NCBI RefSeq assembly: GCF_024753255.1
Contig: NZ_JANUHA010000004.1
Location: 1-64,000 of the forward strand
Direction of reading: 5' to 3'
Length of the DNA stretch: 64,000 nucleotides
Origin: Massilia agri
GTDB lineage: Bacteria > Pseudomonadota > Gammaproteobacteria > Burkholderiales > Burkholderiaceae_D
Positions 8,167 to 22,102 of the stretch are shown here, one piece after another. The position numbers and the translations under genes are program-made. Position 1 is the stretch's first letter. Every line of letters begins with the position of its first letter. The notes below the pieces were generated by a model. The model did not search any database. It saw only the letters and a program-made list of their open reading frames with translations, and was not told the DNA's origin.

Positions 8167-9807
8167 TCACAGCTTGCGGCCCGGGGTGCTGCGGCCTCCC
8201 TGCCTGAGCACCATCCCCTGTCCCTCGAACACGATCTCGGCGTCGGCCGCATCCGAGAAGAACACGTTCTCGCTCATCGGGAAGATCTCGAGCCTGTCCT
8301 GGCCCAGGGCCTGGCCGAAGTAGCGGTCCCCTTCCCGCGTGAACTCGATCACCAGGTCGGGGCGCAGCTGGTAGCGGCCGACATGCCTGTCGAAGGCCGC
8401 GTGCGGGATCTTCACCGCCCGGCGCCCGGCCGGGGCGTCGCCGATGCGCGGGTTGCGCAGCGCTTCGCCTTCCCGGTGCAGCGTCACGCCCGTGACCTTT
8501 CCGCGCGCATCGCGCTCGAAGGCGAACCAGTCCAGTCCTCCCGCCACGAAGAACCTGTCCTTCGACGCCGCCTTGAGCCGCACCGGCGGCTGGCCATCCA
8601 GCTGCATCAACAGCCCTTCGCGCGCGTGCCTGAACACGCGCCGCACGCCGTCGCCGGCGTCGTAGCTGCCGGCGACGGCGTCCAGCGCGCCGGGCGCCGG
8701 CGCCACTTCCCTGAACTCGCGGTAGGGTTTGCCGAGAGCGACGGCGGCGGCCTTGCGCGCCACCAGCTGCGGGTTGGCCGGCCCGCTGTCGCTGTTGCTC
8801 AGCACCGCCACATAGACCTTGCGCTCCGGGATACGCAGTGCGAAGCCGGTGAAGCCATTGATGGCGCCGCCGTGGCCCACCATGGCCTCGCCCTGCACCT
8901 TTCCCACTTCCCAGCCATAGCCGTATCCGGTCGGCTTGCCGTCGTTCAGGCGCCAGGAAGTGAAGGCGCGCCGCCAGCTGGCGGATTTCAAGAGGCTGCC
9001 GGAGGAAATGGCGGCATCCCAGCGCGCCAGGTCGTCCACGGTCGACACCAGCGCGCCGGCCGCGTAGGGCTGGCTCATGCTGAGCGGCGCCGCGTAGTCG
9101 TAGCCCTTCTCCGTCCGGCTGTGGCCCGCCGCGACCGGGGCCCGGCGACGCGCATGGCCCTCGTAGGCGGTGTCCTTCATCCCCAGCGGAACGAAGATGC
9201 GCTGCGCGAGGAAGTCCGCATAGCCTGTGCCGGACACCTTCTCGATGATCGCGCCGAGCAGGACATAGCCCGAATTGTTGTAGCGAAATTCGCTGCCCGG
9301 CTCGAAGTCGAGCGGATCGTCCTTGAAGGAGTCGATCAGCTGGGCCACGCTCATGTCTTGCCGCGACCGCCCCTCTGCGGCAGGCTTGCTGGTGAAACTC
9401 GCGATGCCCGAGGTATGGGTCAGCAGGTGCTCGATGGTGATCCGCCTGCCGCGCGCCGGATAGTCCGGCAGGTGCCGCGTGATGTCGTCGTCGAGCGACA
9501 GCCTGCCCTCCTCGGACAGCAGCAGGATGGCCGCCGCCGTGAACTGCTTGGTGATCGAAGCAAGGCGCAGCACCATGTCCGGCCGCATCGCGATGCCCTT
9601 GCCGGCGTCGGCCATGCCGTAGGCGCGGCGCAGGATGGTCTTGCCGTCCTTGACCACGATGACCGTGGCGCCCGGGGCGCCGGCCTGGAAGGAAGGCGCG
9701 ATTGCCGCGTCGATGCGCGCGGCGATGGTCTTGCCTGCGTCCCCGCCGAAGGCGGGCGGGGCCTGGAGCGCCAGCAGGATGGCGGCGCAGATGACGGTGC
9801 GGAGCAT
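8167..9807 (-). CDS. Exported beta-lactamase-fold serine hydrolase (copy 1 of tandem pair)
   Basis: A 546-residue protein: signal peptide MLRTVICAAILLALQAPPAF, then the class C beta-lactamase/DD-peptidase fold with the nucleophile motif SITK (in LASITKQFTAA, near residue 87) and the YNNSGY tyrosine motif near 175, and HGGAING near 330 as the KTG equivalent. About 200 C-terminal residues form two repeated lipocalin-like (DUF3471-type) modules, each with a WFAFERDARGKVTGV-like strand. GGAAGGGA precedes the ATG at 9807. It is closely similar to the next gene upstream, so the two are tandem duplicates. Substrate unknown; esterase or peptidase are both possible. Confidence 0.87.
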   Translation of the reverse strand: MLRTVICAAILLALQAPPAFGGDAGKTIAARIDAAIAPSFQAGAPGATVIVVKDGKTILRRAYGMADAGKGIAMRPDMVLRLASITKQFTAAAILLLSEEGRLSLDDDITRHLPDYPARGRRITIEHLLTHTSGIASFTSKPAAEGRSRQDMSVAQLIDSFKDDPLDFEPGSEFRYNNSGYVLLGAIIEKVSGTGYADFLAQRIFVPLGMKDTAYEGHARRRAPVAAGHSRTEKGYDYAAPLSMSQPYAAGALVSTVDDLARWDAAISSGSLLKSASWRRAFTSWRLNDGKPTGYGYGWEVGKVQGEAMVGHGGAINGFTGFALRIPERKVYVAVLSNSDSGPANPQLVARKAAAVALGKPYREFREVAPAPGALDAVAGSYDAGDGVRRVFRHAREGLLMQLDGQPPVRLKAASKDRFFVAGGLDWFAFERDARGKVTGVTLHREGEALRNPRIGDAPAGRRAVKIPHAAFDRHVGRYQLRPDLVIEFTREGDRYFGQALGQDRLEIFPMSENVFFSDAADAEIVFEGQGMVLRQGGRSTPGRKL

Positions 9808-9924
9808 GGCGAATCCCTTCCCTCGTCTGTTCATGAATAGAGCAGGATAGGCCGGCCGGGCGGCCACTGCCATGCCCGGCCGACGAAACGGGGGACGCGC
9901 GGCACGGAACCGCTTCTGCGCGGA

Positions 9925-11595
9925 TCAGAGCCTGCGGCCGACCATGTTGCGGCTGCCCTGCGTGAACGTGAGGTTCTGGCCATCGAAGCCGATTTCGGCA
10001 TCGACATCGCGCGAGAAGAAGCGCGCTTCGCTCAGGGGGAAGATCTCGACGCGGCGCTGCCCGGTCGGCTGCAGGAAGTAACGCCCGCCCTCGCGCGAGA
10101 GCTCGAACACCATCCCGGGCTGGATCTCGTAGCGTCCCGCGCGCGCATCGAAAGCGGCGTCGCTGATCTTCGCCACCACGCGCGGCGGCGGCGCGTCGCC
10201 GCTGCGCACGTGCGCCAGCGCCCGGCCGTCCTGGTGGTAGGTCACGCCGGTGACCTTGCCTGCCGCATCGCGCTGGAACACGAACCAGTCGACCGTGTCC
10301 GGCACGAAGAAGGTGTCGGGCGACATGGCCTTCAGCACCAGGGGGCCACGCCCGGGGCGCTGCAGGGAGAGGTACTCGCCGTCGCGCCGGAACACGCGCT
10401 GGGTGTCCTTTCCGAAGGTGTAGGCGCCCGCCACCGCATCCAGTGCGGCGGCGTCCAGCGCCACTTCCCTGAATTCCGGGAAGGGCTTGCCGATGGCGAC
10501 GGCGGCGGCGCGGCGCGTCACCACGTCGGGGACCACCGTGCCGGCGTCGCTGTTGGTCAGCACCGCCACATATACGCCCTTGCCCGGTATCCGCAGGCCG
10601 TAGGAGCGGAAGCCCCGGGTCGAACCGCTGTGGCCGACCGCCGGTTCTCCCTGAACCAGGCTCATCTCCCAGCCATAGCCGTAGTAGCTGTCCTTGCCAT
10701 CGCTCAGGCGATAGGAAGTGAAGGCGCGCTGCCAGGTGGCCGGCTTGAGCAGTTTGCTGCCCACGGCCGCATCCCATTTCGCCAGGTCGTCCACCGTCGA
10801 CACCAGTTCTCCGGCGGCATAGGACTGGTTCTTGCCGAGCGGCCGGGCCGGGCCGAAACCTTTGTCGAGGGGGGAGTGCCCGGCGGCGCCCGGCCACTTG
10901 CCGCGCTCGTGACCTTCGTAGGCCGTGTGCTCCATCCCGAGCGGCACGAAGATGCGCTGCTCGACGAACTGGTGGTAAGGCTGTCCCGAGACCTTTTCGA
11001 TGATGGCGCCGAGCAGGTAGTAGCCCGAGTTGTTGTAGCGCCAGCTGCTCCCCGGTTCGAACTGGATCGGGTCGTTCTTGAACGAGTCGATCGTCGCGGC
11101 CACCGTGGTGTCCTGCGGCGCGCGCTGCGAGAAACCCGGCCTGCCGGTGTAGCTGACAATGCCCGAGGTATGGGTCAGCAGGTGTTCGATGGTGATTTTC
11201 TTCCCCTGGGTCGGGTAGTCCGGCAAATACTTCGTGATCTCGTCCTGGACCGAGAGCTTGCCCTCGTCTTCCAGCAGCAGGATGCCGGTCGCGGTGAACT
11301 GCTTGGTCATCGAGCCGATGCGCAGCACCATTTCCGGCGTCATCCTGACACCCCTCAATGTGTCGGCCATGCCGTAGGCCGTGCGCAGCAGGGTCTTGCC
11401 GTCCTTGACGACAATAACGGCGGCGCCGGGACCGTCCGGCTGGAAGTAGGGAGCGAGGGTCGCGTGCAGGCGGAATGCCAGGTCTTTTTCAAGCCGTGTG
11501 AGCGGCGCCTTGTCCTGCGGGGCATCAAAGGCAAAGGCGGCCTGCGGCTGGCACAGGAGCAGCACGGCGGCGCAGACGGCGGTGCGGATGATCAT
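9925..11595 (-). CDS. Exported beta-lactamase-fold serine hydrolase (copy 2 of tandem pair)
   Basis: A 556-residue paralogue of the downstream gene with the same plan: signal peptide MIIRTAVCAAVLLLCQPQAA, nucleophile SMTK (GSMTKQFTATG), YNNSGY and GHSGSTRGF, and the same two C-terminal DUF3471-like modules (WFVFQRDAAGKVTGVTYH). An excellent ribosome site (AAGGAGT, eight bases before the ATG) fixes the start. The 117-bp gap to copy 1 holds no obvious terminator, so both may be one transcript. Divergence along the whole length rather than at one end suggests an old duplication. Not a resistance beta-lactamase by motif content. Confidence 0.87.
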   Translation of the reverse strand: MIIRTAVCAAVLLLCQPQAAFAFDAPQDKAPLTRLEKDLAFRLHATLAPYFQPDGPGAAVIVVKDGKTLLRTAYGMADTLRGVRMTPEMVLRIGSMTKQFTATGILLLEDEGKLSVQDEITKYLPDYPTQGKKITIEHLLTHTSGIVSYTGRPGFSQRAPQDTTVAATIDSFKNDPIQFEPGSSWRYNNSGYYLLGAIIEKVSGQPYHQFVEQRIFVPLGMEHTAYEGHERGKWPGAAGHSPLDKGFGPARPLGKNQSYAAGELVSTVDDLAKWDAAVGSKLLKPATWQRAFTSYRLSDGKDSYYGYGWEMSLVQGEPAVGHSGSTRGFRSYGLRIPGKGVYVAVLTNSDAGTVVPDVVTRRAAAVAIGKPFPEFREVALDAAALDAVAGAYTFGKDTQRVFRRDGEYLSLQRPGRGPLVLKAMSPDTFFVPDTVDWFVFQRDAAGKVTGVTYHQDGRALAHVRSGDAPPPRVVAKISDAAFDARAGRYEIQPGMVFELSREGGRYFLQPTGQRRVEIFPLSEARFFSRDVDAEIGFDGQNLTFTQGSRNMVGRRL

Positions 11596-11724
11596 GGTCG
11601 GGACTCCTTTCTTGTTTTGGAGTGCCGACTGTATTTGCGCGGCCCCCGGGGCCGCAATCGGAAGCCGACCGGTGGTCGCCTGGATGGGGCGAGTGGTCGC
11701 CCGGCGGGGGCGAACGGGACACGC

Positions 11725-12087
11725 TCAGGACAGCCTGGCGCTGCTCAGGAACAGCCAGGTCACCGTCATCACGACGATGCCGGTGAGCGTGACGCAGGAT
11801 CCGGTGAAGAACAGGGCGGAGAGCATGGTGGCCGACAGCACCCGTTCGAACAGGAAGCCGAGCGCGAAGTCGAAACCCGCCAGCACCGACCAGCGCCGCA
11901 TATAGACCGGCAGGTAGCGGCTCATGCGGCGGTTGTGCTCGCGCGCGGCATGGCGCTCGTAGAGGTCGCGCGCCCGGCTCACGTCGCGGAACAGCCAGTC
12001 GAAAAAGAGGAAGCGGTAGAGGGTCTGGCCGAACGGCGCTTCGGCTGCGGCGGCGTGCTGCTCAGGGGGTTCTGGAGGGAGTGCCAT
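11725..12087 (-). CDS. Small hypothetical membrane protein
   Basis: About 120 residues. The N-terminal half is soluble and charged (FRDVSRARDLYERHAAREHN). The C-terminal half has two hydrophobic stretches, WSVLAGFDFALGFLFERVL and an FFTGSCVTLTGIVVMTVTWL-like segment, suggesting two transmembrane helices. No family recognised. The ATG at 12087 gives the most protein-like sequence, but no good ribosome site precedes it. It lies between the serine hydrolases and the terminator of the atp operon, same strand, and may have its own promoter in the roughly 130 bp before it. Confidence 0.6.
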   Translation of the reverse strand: MALPPEPPEQHAAAAEAPFGQTLYRFLFFDWLFRDVSRARDLYERHAAREHNRRMSRYLPVYMRRWSVLAGFDFALGFLFERVLSATMLSALFFTGSCVTLTGIVVMTVTWLFLSSARLS

Positions 12088-12220
12088 GATCCGGACCGAT
12101 GTCTCGCATGCTGGAGAAACGATACTAAGCCGGATCGCCGCATGCACGCGTGCGCCAGCTAACGGTGTGCCACATTCCCGCACTGCTAAAACTTGAGGCA
12201 AAACAATTGCCAATAAAAAA

Positions 12221-12238
12221 GGCAGCCCGCAGGCTGCC
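12221..12238 (-). terminator. Intrinsic terminator of the atp operon
   Basis: GGCAGCC-CGCA-GGCTGCC hairpin. On the minus strand it is followed by TTTTTTATTG. It sits 48 bp after the atpC stop, the expected place for termination of atpIBEFHAGDC. Confidence 0.88.
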
Positions 12239-12285
12239 TTTCTCTTTCCGCGAAAGCGGATGCGCCGCAAACGCGGACGTATGAA

Positions 12286-12708
12286 TCAACGTCCCTTCGA
12301 ACGCAGCTTCTGGATCGCCGCCAGCTGCGCGATCGCCGCGGCCATTTCGGCCTGAGCTTTCGCGTAGTCGATCTTCGATTCCTTGTTCAGCATCAGCTCT
12401 TCGGCCTGCTTCTTTGCTTCCAGTGCCTTCGCTTCGTCCAGGTCGCCACCGCGGATCGCGGTGTCGGCCAGCACGGTCACGCCATTCGGCTGCACTTCGA
12501 GGATACCGCCTGCGACGAAGACGAACTCTTCGCCGCCACCAGCCTTCTGGATGCGGACGGCACCTGGCCTGATGCGCGTGATGAGGGGGGTGTGGCGTGG
12601 GTAGATACCCAGCTCACCCGCTTCACCCGGCAGTGCGACGAATTCGGCCAGGCCGGAGAAGATCTGCTCTTCGGCCGAGACCACGTCCACTTGAATCGTG
12701 TTTGCCAT
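12286..12708 (-). CDS. atpC: ATP synthase F1 subunit epsilon
   Basis: A 140-residue epsilon subunit: N-terminal ten-strand beta sandwich ([32 protein letters not shown]) and a C-terminal helical hairpin ([30 protein letters not shown]). It couples F1 catalysis to the c-ring and inhibits ATP hydrolysis in the up conformation. It is the last gene of the operon, 34 bp after atpD, and is followed by the terminator. Confidence 0.96.
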   Translation of the reverse strand: MANTIQVDVVSAEEQIFSGLAEFVALPGEAGELGIYPRHTPLITRIRPGAVRIQKAGGGEEFVFVAGGILEVQPNGVTVLADTAIRGGDLDEAKALEAKKQAEELMLNKESKIDYAKAQAEMAAAIAQLAAIQKLRSKGR

Positions 12709-12742
12709 GTCTGTCCTTCAGGTGAAAGGTAAGGAAGTTGGC

Positions 12743-15078
<2,336 letters not shown>

Positions 15079-15134
15079 GAGTCCTTACTCCTTCCGCGCA
15101 CCGGCGCCGCCCTCGGGCAGCGCCAGCTTGACGA

Positions 15135-16676
<1,542 letters not shown>

Positions 16677-16751
16677 GAGTGCTAACTCCAAATGTTTTTG
16701 ATGCGTAGGGCAAGGGCGCTGTGGCCGGCGAGTGTCTATCGATGCTATCGA

Positions 16752-17285
16752 TTACGAGACCAGCGCAACATGCATCTGTTGCAGCTTGGCGCGTACCGAG
16801 GTATCGAGCACTTCGTCGCCGACGACCACGCGCACACCACCGATCAGCGAAGGATCCACTGTTACCGTTGGGTTCAGCTTGCGGCCAAATTTCTTTTCCA
16901 GCGTAGCGACCAGCTGGGCCAGCTGGTCACCCGAGATCTCGAAGGCGCTGAAGATCTCCGCATCGGCGGCACCTTCGTTGGCGTTCTTCAGTGCCGCGAA
17001 CTGGGCGGCGATTTCGGGCAGCAGGTTGACGCGGCCGTTTTCGGCCAGCATCGCGATAAAGTTCTTCGCTTCAGCGTTCAGCGGCGACTTGACCAGGGAC
17101 GCAATCGTGTCGGCCAGCTGGGCGTGCGTGACGTTCGGGTTGCTGGCGAAAGCCTGCACGTCCGGATTGGCGCCAATCTGGCCCAGTTCGGCAGTGACGG
17201 CCGACCAGGCGGCCACGTCGCCCGACTGGGCGACACGGTACAGCGCTTCGGCGTAAGGGCGGGCGACGGTTGCGAGTTCAGCCAT
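16752..17285 (-). CDS. atpH: ATP synthase subunit delta
   Basis: The peripheral-stalk OSCP-type subunit, 177 residues, linking the top of F1 to the b-subunit dimer. N-terminal six-helix bundle ([16 protein letters not shown]) and conserved C-terminal block with [19 protein letters not shown] near residue 140. The start lies 2 bp after the atpF stop, implying translational coupling. Confidence 0.96.
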   Translation of the reverse strand: MAELATVARPYAEALYRVAQSGDVAAWSAVTAELGQIGANPDVQAFASNPNVTHAQLADTIASLVKSPLNAEAKNFIAMLAENGRVNLLPEIAAQFAALKNANEGAADAEIFSAFEISGDQLAQLVATLEKKFGRKLNPTVTVDPSLIGGVRVVVGDEVLDTSVRAKLQQMHVALVS

Positions 17286-17287
17286 GA

Positions 17288-17758
17288 TCAGAGCTCGGTC
17301 GACAGTTTCGACAGCAGGTCGGCGTGGGCCGCTGCGTTCACTTCACGCTTCAGGATCTGCTCGGCGCCTTGCACTGCCAGTGCGGCGACCTGGCCACGCA
17401 GTTCTTCGCGGGCGCGGTTCACTTGCTGCTCGGCGTCTGCGTTGGCGCTTGCTACGATGCGGGCGGCTTCTTCGGCGGCGGTGGCCTTGGCTGCTTCGAT
17501 GATCTGGGCAGCGCGCTTTTCAGCGTCGGCGATGCGCTTCTGGACTTCGTCACGGGCGCCAGCCATTTCGGCCTGGACGCGCTTTTCAGCGGCAGCCAGG
17601 TCAGCCTTGCCACGGTCAGCAGCGGCGAGGCCGTTCGCAATCCTCTCGGCGCGCTCGTCGAGCGCTTTCATCAGCGGCGGCCACACGAATTTCATCGTGA
17701 ACAGCGCCAGGATGAAGAAGACAGCGAACTGGGCAAACAGAGTTGCGTTAAGGTTCAC
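17288..17758 (-). CDS. atpF: ATP synthase Fo subunit b
   Basis: The stator arm, 156 residues. One N-terminal transmembrane helix ([20 protein letters not shown]) is followed by [20 protein letters not shown] and a long alanine/charged right-handed coiled coil to residue 130. Start is GTG with AAGGAT upstream. It sits 75 bp after atpE, and two copies would be needed per complex since only one b gene is present. Confidence 0.96.
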   Translation of the reverse strand: MNLNATLFAQFAVFFILALFTMKFVWPPLMKALDERAERIANGLAAADRGKADLAAAEKRVQAEMAGARDEVQKRIADAEKRAAQIIEAAKATAAEEAARIVASANADAEQQVNRAREELRGQVAALAVQGAEQILKREVNAAAHADLLSKLSTEL

Positions 17759-17833
17759 GGTTTTATCCTTCTTACAGAAACACGGATGCCGAACCAGGAC
17801 TGGTTCGGCTCTTCAGGTCAAGCGCGTGCTTGA

Positions 17834-18088
<255 letters not shown>

Positions 18089-18159
18089 TTAATTTAAAAA
18101 CTAGATTAAAAACTACAACTTCTTTACAACCACTATCTGTTCGATGCTTGCGGCGCCGA

Positions 18160-19351
<1,192 letters not shown>

Positions 19352-19417
19352 ATTTTTGTAGTTTCGCGCTGGCGCACTTGGATGGTTAACGATGTGGTAA
19401 TTACATGAATCAGCGGG

Positions 19418-19447
19418 ATTATAAGTGGTTATACGGACGCGAGTCAA
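19418..19447 (-). promoter_or_regulatory. Sigma-70 promoter of the atp operon
   Basis: Read on the minus strand: TTGACT at 19447-19442, an 18-bp spacer, then TATAAT at 19423-19418. Transcription would start near 19411, giving a roughly 60-nt leader before atpI. It is one of the best promoter matches in the window. Confidence 0.75.
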
Positions 19448-19544
19448 ACGATTCCGCGCTTATAACTGCTGCGTAAAGATGTGATGGAAGCAACATGGAG
19501 AATGACAAAATCTCCATATTTTCAACTACTTAACCGAAGGGTCA

Positions 19545-19655
19545 GTAGGGTGGTCGGCTCTGCCGGCCGCGCGTTCAAACCGCGGCTGAGTTGTGGTGCC
19601 GTGGCATGCATACGTCGGTTGAACGCGTGGGCGAGGGACTCGCCCACCCTACGAA
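19545..19655. repeat. REP-like inverted-repeat element, copy B
   Basis: Starts gtagggtggtcggctctg and ends cgcccaccctacgaa, with inner motifs gcgcgttcaa and gttgaacgcg facing each other. The right arm is degenerate (gtgggcgaggg instead of gcggtcggcag), so the terminal pairing survives but part of the stem does not. It lies between parB (stop 13 bp away) and the atp promoter. Confidence 0.75.
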
Positions 19656-19667
19656 AAACGTTAAATC

Positions 19668-20540
19668 TCAGGCGCGCAGGCGGGCCAGCACGCCGTCCAG
19701 GATGTCGAGGTCGGCAAAGTCGATGATGAGCTGGCCCTTGCCTTTGGCGCCCATCTTGAACATCACTGGCGTGGCCAGCTTGTCCGACAGCTCTTCTTCC
19801 AGGCGGACGATGTCGCCGGGCTTTTCCTTGGCGCGGGCGGTGGCGGCCGGGCTGGCCTGTTCCTCGAGGGCGCGGGCGACCAGCTTCTCGGTCTCGCGCA
19901 CCGACAGGCGTTTGGCGATCACCTGGTTCGCCAGCGTGATCTGGTTCGCGCTGTCGACGGCGAGCAAGGCGCGGGCATGTCCCATGTCGATGTCGCCGGC
20001 CATCAGCATGGTCTGGACCGGCTGGGCCAGGTTGATCAGGCGCAGCAGGTTCGACACCGCGCTGCGCGAGCGGCCGACCGCGGTGGCCGCCTGCTCGTGG
20101 GTGAAATCGAAATCGTTGATCAGGCGCTGGATGCCCTGGGCCTCTTCGAGCGGATTCAGGTCTTCGCGCTGGATGTTCTCGATCAGGGCCATGGCGGCGG
20201 CCGACTGGTCGTCGACTTCGCGCACGAGGACCGGGATCTCTTCCAGGCCGGCCATCTGGGCCGCGCGGAAGCGGCGCTCGCCGGCAATGATCTCGTAGGG
20301 CACGGGAGCGCCCTCCCCCAGCGGCCGCACCAGCACCGGCTGCATGATGCCCTGGGTCTTGATGGAGGCGGCCAGCTCGCTGAGCGAGGTTTCGTCCATG
20401 CGGGTGCGCGGCTGGTATTTGCCGGCCTGGATCTGCGTCACCGGCAGCGAGGAGGGAGCGGTGCTTTGCGCCGGCTGGCTGTCGCCGCCGAGGAGTGCGT
20501 CGAGCCCGCGGCCGAGCCCTTTCAATTTCTTGGTTGCCAT
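19668..20540 (-). CDS. parB: Chromosome partitioning protein ParB
   Basis: A 290-residue centromere-binding CTPase. The N-terminal GLGRGLDALLG motif contacts ParA and stimulates its ATPase. IQAGKYQPRTRMD and IIAGERRFRAAQMAG are the CTP-binding boxes (GERRFRA). ENIQREDLNPLEEAQGIQRL and the helix-turn-helix with EQAATAVGRSRSAVSNLLRL recognise parS. The C-terminus is the dimer domain. The ATG at 20540 lies 20 bp after the parA stop. Three parS sites about 3.6 kb upstream are the expected loading sites. Confidence 0.97.
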   Translation of the reverse strand: MATKKLKGLGRGLDALLGGDSQPAQSTAPSSLPVTQIQAGKYQPRTRMDETSLSELAASIKTQGIMQPVLVRPLGEGAPVPYEIIAGERRFRAAQMAGLEEIPVLVREVDDQSAAAMALIENIQREDLNPLEEAQGIQRLINDFDFTHEQAATAVGRSRSAVSNLLRLINLAQPVQTMLMAGDIDMGHARALLAVDSANQITLANQVIAKRLSVRETEKLVARALEEQASPAATARAKEKPGDIVRLEEELSDKLATPVMFKMGAKGKGQLIIDFADLDILDGVLARLRA

Positions 20541-20560
20541 TTCTGTGTCAGCTTTCTTGA

Positions 20561-21331
20561 TTACATAGTCTTGATGCGTTCGACCATTTCGGCGCCGAAG
20601 GCGATGTACGCCTGGGCGCCCTTGGACGAGGGATCGAACACGACGCCGGGGATGCCATACGAGGGCGCTTCGGCCAGGCGCACGTTGCGCGGGATGATGG
20701 TCTTGAAGACCTTGTCGCCGAAGTGCTGTTCCAGCTGTCCCGAGACCTGCTGCGAGAGCGTCATGCGCGGATCGAACATCACCCGCAAGAGGCCGATGAT
20801 GCGCAGGTCGGTGTTCAGGTTGGCGTGTACCTTCTTGATCGTGTTGACCAGGTCGGACAGGCCCTCGAGCGCGTAGTACTCGCACTGCATCGGAATGATG
20901 ACGCCGTGCGCCGAGCACAGGCCGTTCAACGTCAGCAGCGACAGCGCAGGCGGGCAGTCGATCAGGATGAAATCGTAGTCCTTGTCGACCAGGGCCAGGG
21001 CATCCTTCAGGCGGCGTTCGCGGTTCTCCAGCGAGACCATCTCGACCTCGGCGCCGGCCAGCTCGCGGTTGGCGGGCAGCACGTCGAAGCGCCCCGCTTC
21101 CGAACGCACCTTCGCGCTCGCCACGTCGGACTCGCCAAGCAGCACCTGGTAGATCGAGCTGGCGAGCGTCGCCTTGTTGATGCCGGCGCCCATGGTGGCA
21201 TTGCCCTGCGGGTCGAGGTCCACCAGCAGCACGCGCTGCTCGAGCTTCGCCAGGCCGGCCGACAGGTTCACGGAGGTGGTGGTCTTGCCGACGCCACCCT
21301 TCTGGTTCGCTACGCAAAAAATCTTCGCCAT
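20561..21331 (-). CDS. parA: Chromosome partitioning ATPase ParA (Soj)
   Basis: A 256-residue MinD/ParA-family ATPase. The deviant Walker A NQKGGVGKTTTSVNLSAGL starts at residue 9 with the signature lysine, Walker A' follows as LLVDLDPQGNATMGAG and the Walker B region is DYDFILIDCPPALSLLTLN. It lacks the N-terminal helix-turn-helix of plasmid-type ParA, so it is the chromosomal short form that makes DNA-bound gradients to pull ParB-parS. The AT-rich region before it has several palindromes. Confidence 0.97.
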   Translation of the reverse strand: MAKIFCVANQKGGVGKTTTSVNLSAGLAKLEQRVLLVDLDPQGNATMGAGINKATLASSIYQVLLGESDVASAKVRSEAGRFDVLPANRELAGAEVEMVSLENRERRLKDALALVDKDYDFILIDCPPALSLLTLNGLCSAHGVIIPMQCEYYALEGLSDLVNTIKKVHANLNTDLRIIGLLRVMFDPRMTLSQQVSGQLEQHFGDKVFKTIIPRNVRLAEAPSYGIPGVVFDPSSKGAQAYIAFGAEMVERIKTM

Positions 21332-21454
21332 CTATTCCTATCCGTTGGAATCAGCAACAAGGCAATATATCGTTCATATCGTACAAACCATTTTAACGAT
21401 TCGTATTTTATAAACGATATAAACTGTTTATACGATTTATTCTATTTATTCTGT
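21332..21454 (-). promoter_or_regulatory. AT-rich intergenic region before parA with ATCGT repeats
   Basis: A 123-bp gap in an otherwise tight minus-strand gene run. It holds the perfect 15-bp palindrome TATAAACTGTTTATA (21418-21432) and at least four scattered ATCGT/ACGAT elements on both sides of it. It probably contains a parAB promoter and operator; the binding protein is unknown. Confidence 0.45.
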
Positions 21455-22102
21455 TTATGCGGATCGTTCCACGAAAACCAGGTGGCGCTCCGCTCCCAGC
21501 CTTGGAACCTGCAAGGGCTGCAAACCGGTGATTCGCCACTCCGTCGGGATCCGCTCCTGTTCTTCCGCCGGCGCCGTGCCTTTCAGCGCAATGAATTTGC
21601 CGCCTTCCGCCAGAAGGTGTCCGGACCAGTTCAGGAAATCGCTCAGGTCCGCGAAAGCCCGCGAGGTGATGACGTCGAATTTGTCACTCACCTCGAGGTC
21701 CTGCACTTTCATCGTGTGCACGGTGACGTTGGAAAGCTCCAGCTCGGCCTTCACCTGCTTCAGGAAGGCCGTTTTCTTGTGTACGGTGTCGATCATCGAC
21801 ACTTTCATGCCTGGCCTGGTAATCGCCAGCACGATGCCCGGCAATCCGCCCCCTGCCCCGACGTCCAGCACGTTATGGGCGTCCACGAAGGCCGGCACCG
21901 CGGCGAGCGAATCCAGCAGGTGGTGGGTCACCATCTGCATCGGGTCGCGCAGCGAAGTCAGGTTGTAGACGCCGTTCCACTTGCTCATCAGCGCCAGGTA
22001 ATCCATCAGCTTTTCCTGCTGGGCTGCCGGCACGTCCAGCTTCATCTCGGCAATTCCATCGGCCAGCACGTGCGCCAGGGCGGCGCGGTCGAAACCCCTC
22101 AT
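21455..22102 (-). CDS. rsmG: 16S rRNA (guanine(527)-N7)-methyltransferase RsmG
   Basis: A 215-residue SAM-dependent methyltransferase (GidB) that makes m7G527 in the decoding site; loss in other bacteria gives low-level streptomycin resistance. The SAM motif [17 protein letters not shown] is near residue 77, and [20 protein letters not shown] before it and [17 protein letters not shown] are family blocks. The start overlaps the mnmG stop by four bases (ATGA), implying coupling. Confidence 0.96.
   Translation of the reverse strand: MRGFDRAALAHVLADGIAEMKLDVPAAQQEKLMDYLALMSKWNGVYNLTSLRDPMQMVTHHLLDSLAAVPAFVDAHNVLDVGAGGGLPGIVLAITRPGMKVSMIDTVHKKTAFLKQVKAELELSNVTVHTMKVQDLEVSDKFDVITSRAFADLSDFLNWSGHLLAEGGKFIALKGTAPAEEQERIPTEWRITGLQPLQVPRLGAERHLVFVERSA

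Noticed and set aside
8108..10897. 929-codon minus-strand frame across both serine hydrolase genes
   Set aside because: Out-of-frame shadow spanning two real genes; Arg/Gly/Pro-rich with no domain features.
20541..21317. In-frame extension of parB upstream into parA
   Set aside because: The upstream part is the parA gene read in another frame; ParB begins at ATG 20540 with the GLGRGLDALLG motif.
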